Assembly (NCBI GenBank): GCA_018457335.1
Contig: JAGYHI010000021.1
Span: 1 to 16,980, forward strand
Direction: 5' to 3'
Length of the DNA stretch: 16,980 bases
Source: Candidatus Altimarinota bacterium
Lineage (GTDB): Bacteria; Patescibacteria; JAEDAM01; BD1-5; UBA2023
Below the pieces are notes generated by a model, which saw only the letters and a program-made list of their open reading frames with translations, searched no databases and was not told the origin of the DNA. Each line of letters starts with the position of its first letter. Position 1 is the first letter of the stretch. The translations under genes and the position numbers were made by a program. Below are positions 15,310-16,980 of this stretch, piece after piece.

Positions 15310-16059
15310 TTAGTGGTGCTCTGATTTTTCTCATTCATCACCTCATCCTTCTTCTCATCCATCATCTTCTTTTCATACTTCGTGAAACTCCACTCGATAG
15401 GCTGAATCTGATTTTCTTCGATAGAATCCAATATTTGAAAGATTGTAAATAATTGATAAAATTGCTGCAGTCACAATATTTGAAAAGAGTAATTTGTAGA
15501 CCATAAGTACGACACCAAGCGGGATAATAATATTTTGATGTGTCATCACAAAGTAGAAAATATACGACGGTCGAATCGACTCCTGATAATAAGACCAATC
15601 TCTAAGCCAAACAAATATAGTACCTATCTTAAAAAGATAGACCTGCTCGGTCATATAGGCAAAAACACTAAAAAATCCAAGAAATAGAAATGCTGCCACA
15701 AAAATATACTGCAATGAATATAAAACAGGGTGAGTCGTCTCTGAGGTCACAAGTCCACCGTGCATCGGGAAAAATATCGCCAACAGTATCACACCATAGA
15801 CTACAATACTAATAATAAAAACCGAAAGTCCGAACGGCAAAAGTCCACCAGTCGTACCAAGGGTCGGATTTGCAATCAGCAATACTGCCAAGAGTACATA
15901 TACACCGAGTCCAACAATCGCCCCAAAGGCAATCTCATAGAGTGTATGTAGAGAAATAAAATAATAACTCACAAACACACTAAAAAAACAGAGCAATCAA
16001 AAAATCACATCAAAATAAGTGACATCAAAAGTCCGAGCAAGTGCAGTTATAATTTCCAT
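15310..16059 (-). CDS. Multi-spanning membrane protein with acidic Gly-rich tail
   Basis: ATG at 16057-16059 to TAA at 15310-15312, 249 aa, with TGA as Gly at five places (15997, 15373, 15355, 15343, 15331). Hydrophobic segments are seen at about residues 16-35, 42-63, 72-96, 115-135 and 173-205, giving five or more membrane spans. Between the last two lies a conserved-looking amphipathic part with WLRDWSYYQES. The C-terminus changes sharply into a charged tail, KEDDGGEEGGGDEGEKSEHH, in which three of the six glycines are TGA. No family recognised. It lies 55 bases downstream of ruvC and 23 bases upstream of the PLD lipoprotein gene, so an operon with both is likely, but sharing a function with ruvC is not implied. 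Confidence 0.75.
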
Positions 16060-16114
16060 ACAGCGATTGTATCCAAGAATAAAAGAAAATCAAATTTATT
16101 TTCGATTGGAAAAC

Positions 16115-16585
16115 TTATTGGTATTGAAGAGCGGTAATATAGGCGATTCCAAGAGCATCGGCCGCATCGTCCGGCTTAGGAATTTCACGGAGTTTCAAAA
16201 TCATCTGAATTGCTTTTTGCATTTGTTTTTTTTCGGCGCGCCCATTTCCTGTGACCGCTCGTTTGACTTGAAGTGGAGTAAATTCCTGAATTGGAATCCC
16301 GCGAGAAGCCAGACAATACAAAATTGCACCTCGTGCCTGTGCTACATCAATTCCATTTGTGATATTGCGAAAGAAAAAAAGTTTTTCTATACCGACTGTC
16401 ATTGGTTGGTAGGTTTCGAGGAGTTCTTCTAAATCTTTATAGAGCAGGAGAATTTTTTCGGGCAAAGCGAGTTTTGGTGGTGTTTCGATGACGCCATATT
16501 CTATAACACGGATTTTATTATTTTCTTTTTCGAGAAGTGCAAATCCGATCGTCGTCGTACCAGGATCGATACCGAGAAAAATCAT
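16115..16585 (-). CDS. ruvC: Crossover junction endodeoxyribonuclease RuvC
   Basis: Resolves Holliday junctions in recombination, as a dimer with RuvAB. The 156-aa length fits the family, and the acidic active-site residues are in place: Asp7 (MIFLGIDPGTT), Glu67 (TVGIEKLFFF) and Asp140/Asp143 (PDDAADALGIA). Other family segments present are AQARGAILY and TPLQVKRAVTGNGRAEKKQM. The start at 16583-16585 puts the first strand right at the N-terminus, as is usual; the frame is open 8 codons further but with no better start. It has no TGA codon and ends at TAA. A -10 TATACT (16615-16620, minus strand) lies 29 bases before the ATG. Confidence 0.95.
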   Translation of the reverse strand: MIFLGIDPGTTTIGFALLEKENNKIRVIEYGVIETPPKLALPEKILLLYKDLEELLETYQPMTVGIEKLFFFRNITNGIDVAQARGAILYCLASRGIPIQEFTPLQVKRAVTGNGRAEKKQMQKAIQMILKLREIPKPDDAADALGIAYITALQYQ

Positions 16586-16614
16586 AGGAAAAATAATCTT
16601 AATATACAACTAAG

Positions 16615-16641
16615 AGTATACAGAAAACAGGAAAATTGCAA
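16615..16641 (-). promoter_or_regulatory. Possible ruvC promoter
   Basis: Minus strand TTGCAA (16636-16641), 15 bases, TATACT (16615-16620). The -35 is weak and lies close to the hairpin behind ftsZ. Confidence 0.4.
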
Positions 16642-16644
16642 AAT

Positions 16645-16682
16645 AAAAAAATCCCCTTTTTGATAAAAAGAGGAGATTTTTT
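16645..16682 (-). terminator. Hairpin terminator behind ftsZ
   Basis: Imperfect stem: minus strand AAAAAATCTCCTCTTTTT, a short loop, then AAAAAGGGGATTTTTTT and a further T-rich tail. It separates ftsZ from ruvC. The 148 bases from here to the ftsZ stop contain only AT-rich sequence and a small GTGA...TCAC hairpin. Confidence 0.55.
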
Positions 16683-16830
16683 CTAGATTCTGAATCTCAC
16701 AAAAGCGAGACAGAATGATAATTAGATAAAATGTATATTTTTTAGAGAATTTTTAAGAAAAATTTTTGAGTTTACGCTTGTAAATGATAAAATTTTGAGT
16801 GAAAATTCACAAACAAGATAAATTTTTAAA

Positions 16831-16980
16831 CTATTTTGGAAGTTTGTTTCGGAGAAAGGCTGGAACCTCGTAATCCTCTTTTGGTTCTTCTGGTGCAACA
16901 ACAGCTCGTGGCGTAGCAGGATGCGATGTGGAATCCACAGAAGATTGTCGGAAAGCAGCTGGCTTTGTGACATCAGCTCA
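16831..16980 (-). CDS. ftsZ: Cell division protein FtsZ, C-terminal end (5' part outside window)
   Basis: Fifty codons from the window edge to a TAG at 16831-16833, the first being TGA read as Gly. The visible part is a Pro/Ala/Ser/Val-rich linker (VDSTSHPATPRAVVAPEEP) followed by EDYEVPAFLRNKLPK, which matches the conserved FtsZ C-terminal peptide (D-x-PAFLRR type) that binds FtsA/SepF-like membrane anchors. The GTPase domain is outside the window, so identification rests on this peptide and the linker type. It is followed by a hairpin terminator, then ruvC in the same direction. Confidence 0.8.

Noticed and set aside
16019..16432. 137-aa plus-strand ORF opposite ruvC and the membrane protein gene
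   Set aside because: It lies antisense to ruvC, whose motifs are all present, and has no family features.
16722..16973. 83-aa minus-strand ORF at the right edge
   Set aside because: It is in a different frame from the FtsZ C-terminal peptide and runs through the terminator region.
1..16980. CRISPR array, insertion sequence or prophage
   Set aside because: No regularly spaced repeats, transposase, integrase or phage structural genes are visible in any frame with code 25.

Overview
The window is about 17 kb of AT-rich bacterial DNA that only makes sense if UGA is read as glycine (genetic code 25). In-frame TGA codons fall on invariant glycines: the P-loop and YQG motif of thymidylate kinase, the H3TH and GYEADD motifs of a 5'-3' exonuclease, and conserved glycines of TrmD and HolA. 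Every gene whose end is visible stops at TAA or TAG, and TGG is still used for tryptophan. This points to the Gracilibacteria/Absconditabacteria lineages of the Patescibacteria (CPR). I count about 46 in-frame TGA codons; a standard-code reading breaks most of the genes.

Layout, left to right. (1) 1-415: 3' end of an unrecognised plus-strand gene. (2) 425-1101, minus: a toxin-antitoxin operon with a ribbon-helix-helix antitoxin, an overlapping toxin gene split by a one-base frameshift in an A-run, and a palindromic operator; behind it lies a tRNA-Arg(UCU). (3) 1414-4808, plus: dut, thyA, tmk and a PolA-like 5'-3' exonuclease lacking the polymerase part, i.e. dUTP to dTDP plus a repair/replication nuclease. 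(4) 4811-5270, plus: an isolated small-gene cassette with a consensus promoter, long leader, the only clear Shine-Dalgarno in the window, a 76-aa ORF and a strong terminator. (5) 5278-7285, minus: khpB, a membrane-anchored TPR-like protein and an A-type Fe-S carrier-like protein. (6) 7381-7771, plus: a CsoR-family repressor lacking the usual metal ligands, with a palindrome over its -10. (7) 7770-8904, minus: a 2H phosphoesterase followed 1 nt later by a trypsin-like lipoprotein. (8) 8967-11751, plus: holA, an exported SlyD-like lipoprotein with repeated C-terminal modules, and trmD overlapping it. (9) 11828-16585, minus: ruvC, a multi-spanning membrane protein with an acidic Gly tail, a phospholipase-D-like lipoprotein, and separately a 772-aa membrane-anchored protein. 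(10) 16831-16980, minus: the C-terminus of FtsZ.

Gene starts almost all follow T-rich leaders without a Shine-Dalgarno. Recognisable promoters have mostly 16-bp spacers, and one (holA) puts transcription start almost at the ATG. Much of the accessory content is surface-directed: three lipoproteins (protease, FKBP chaperone, PLD) and three other membrane-anchored proteins, as expected for a small cell living on a host. No intergenic stretch exceeds 300 bases once TGA is read as Gly. I saw no insertion sequence, CRISPR array, rRNA or UGA-decoding tRNA-Gly here.
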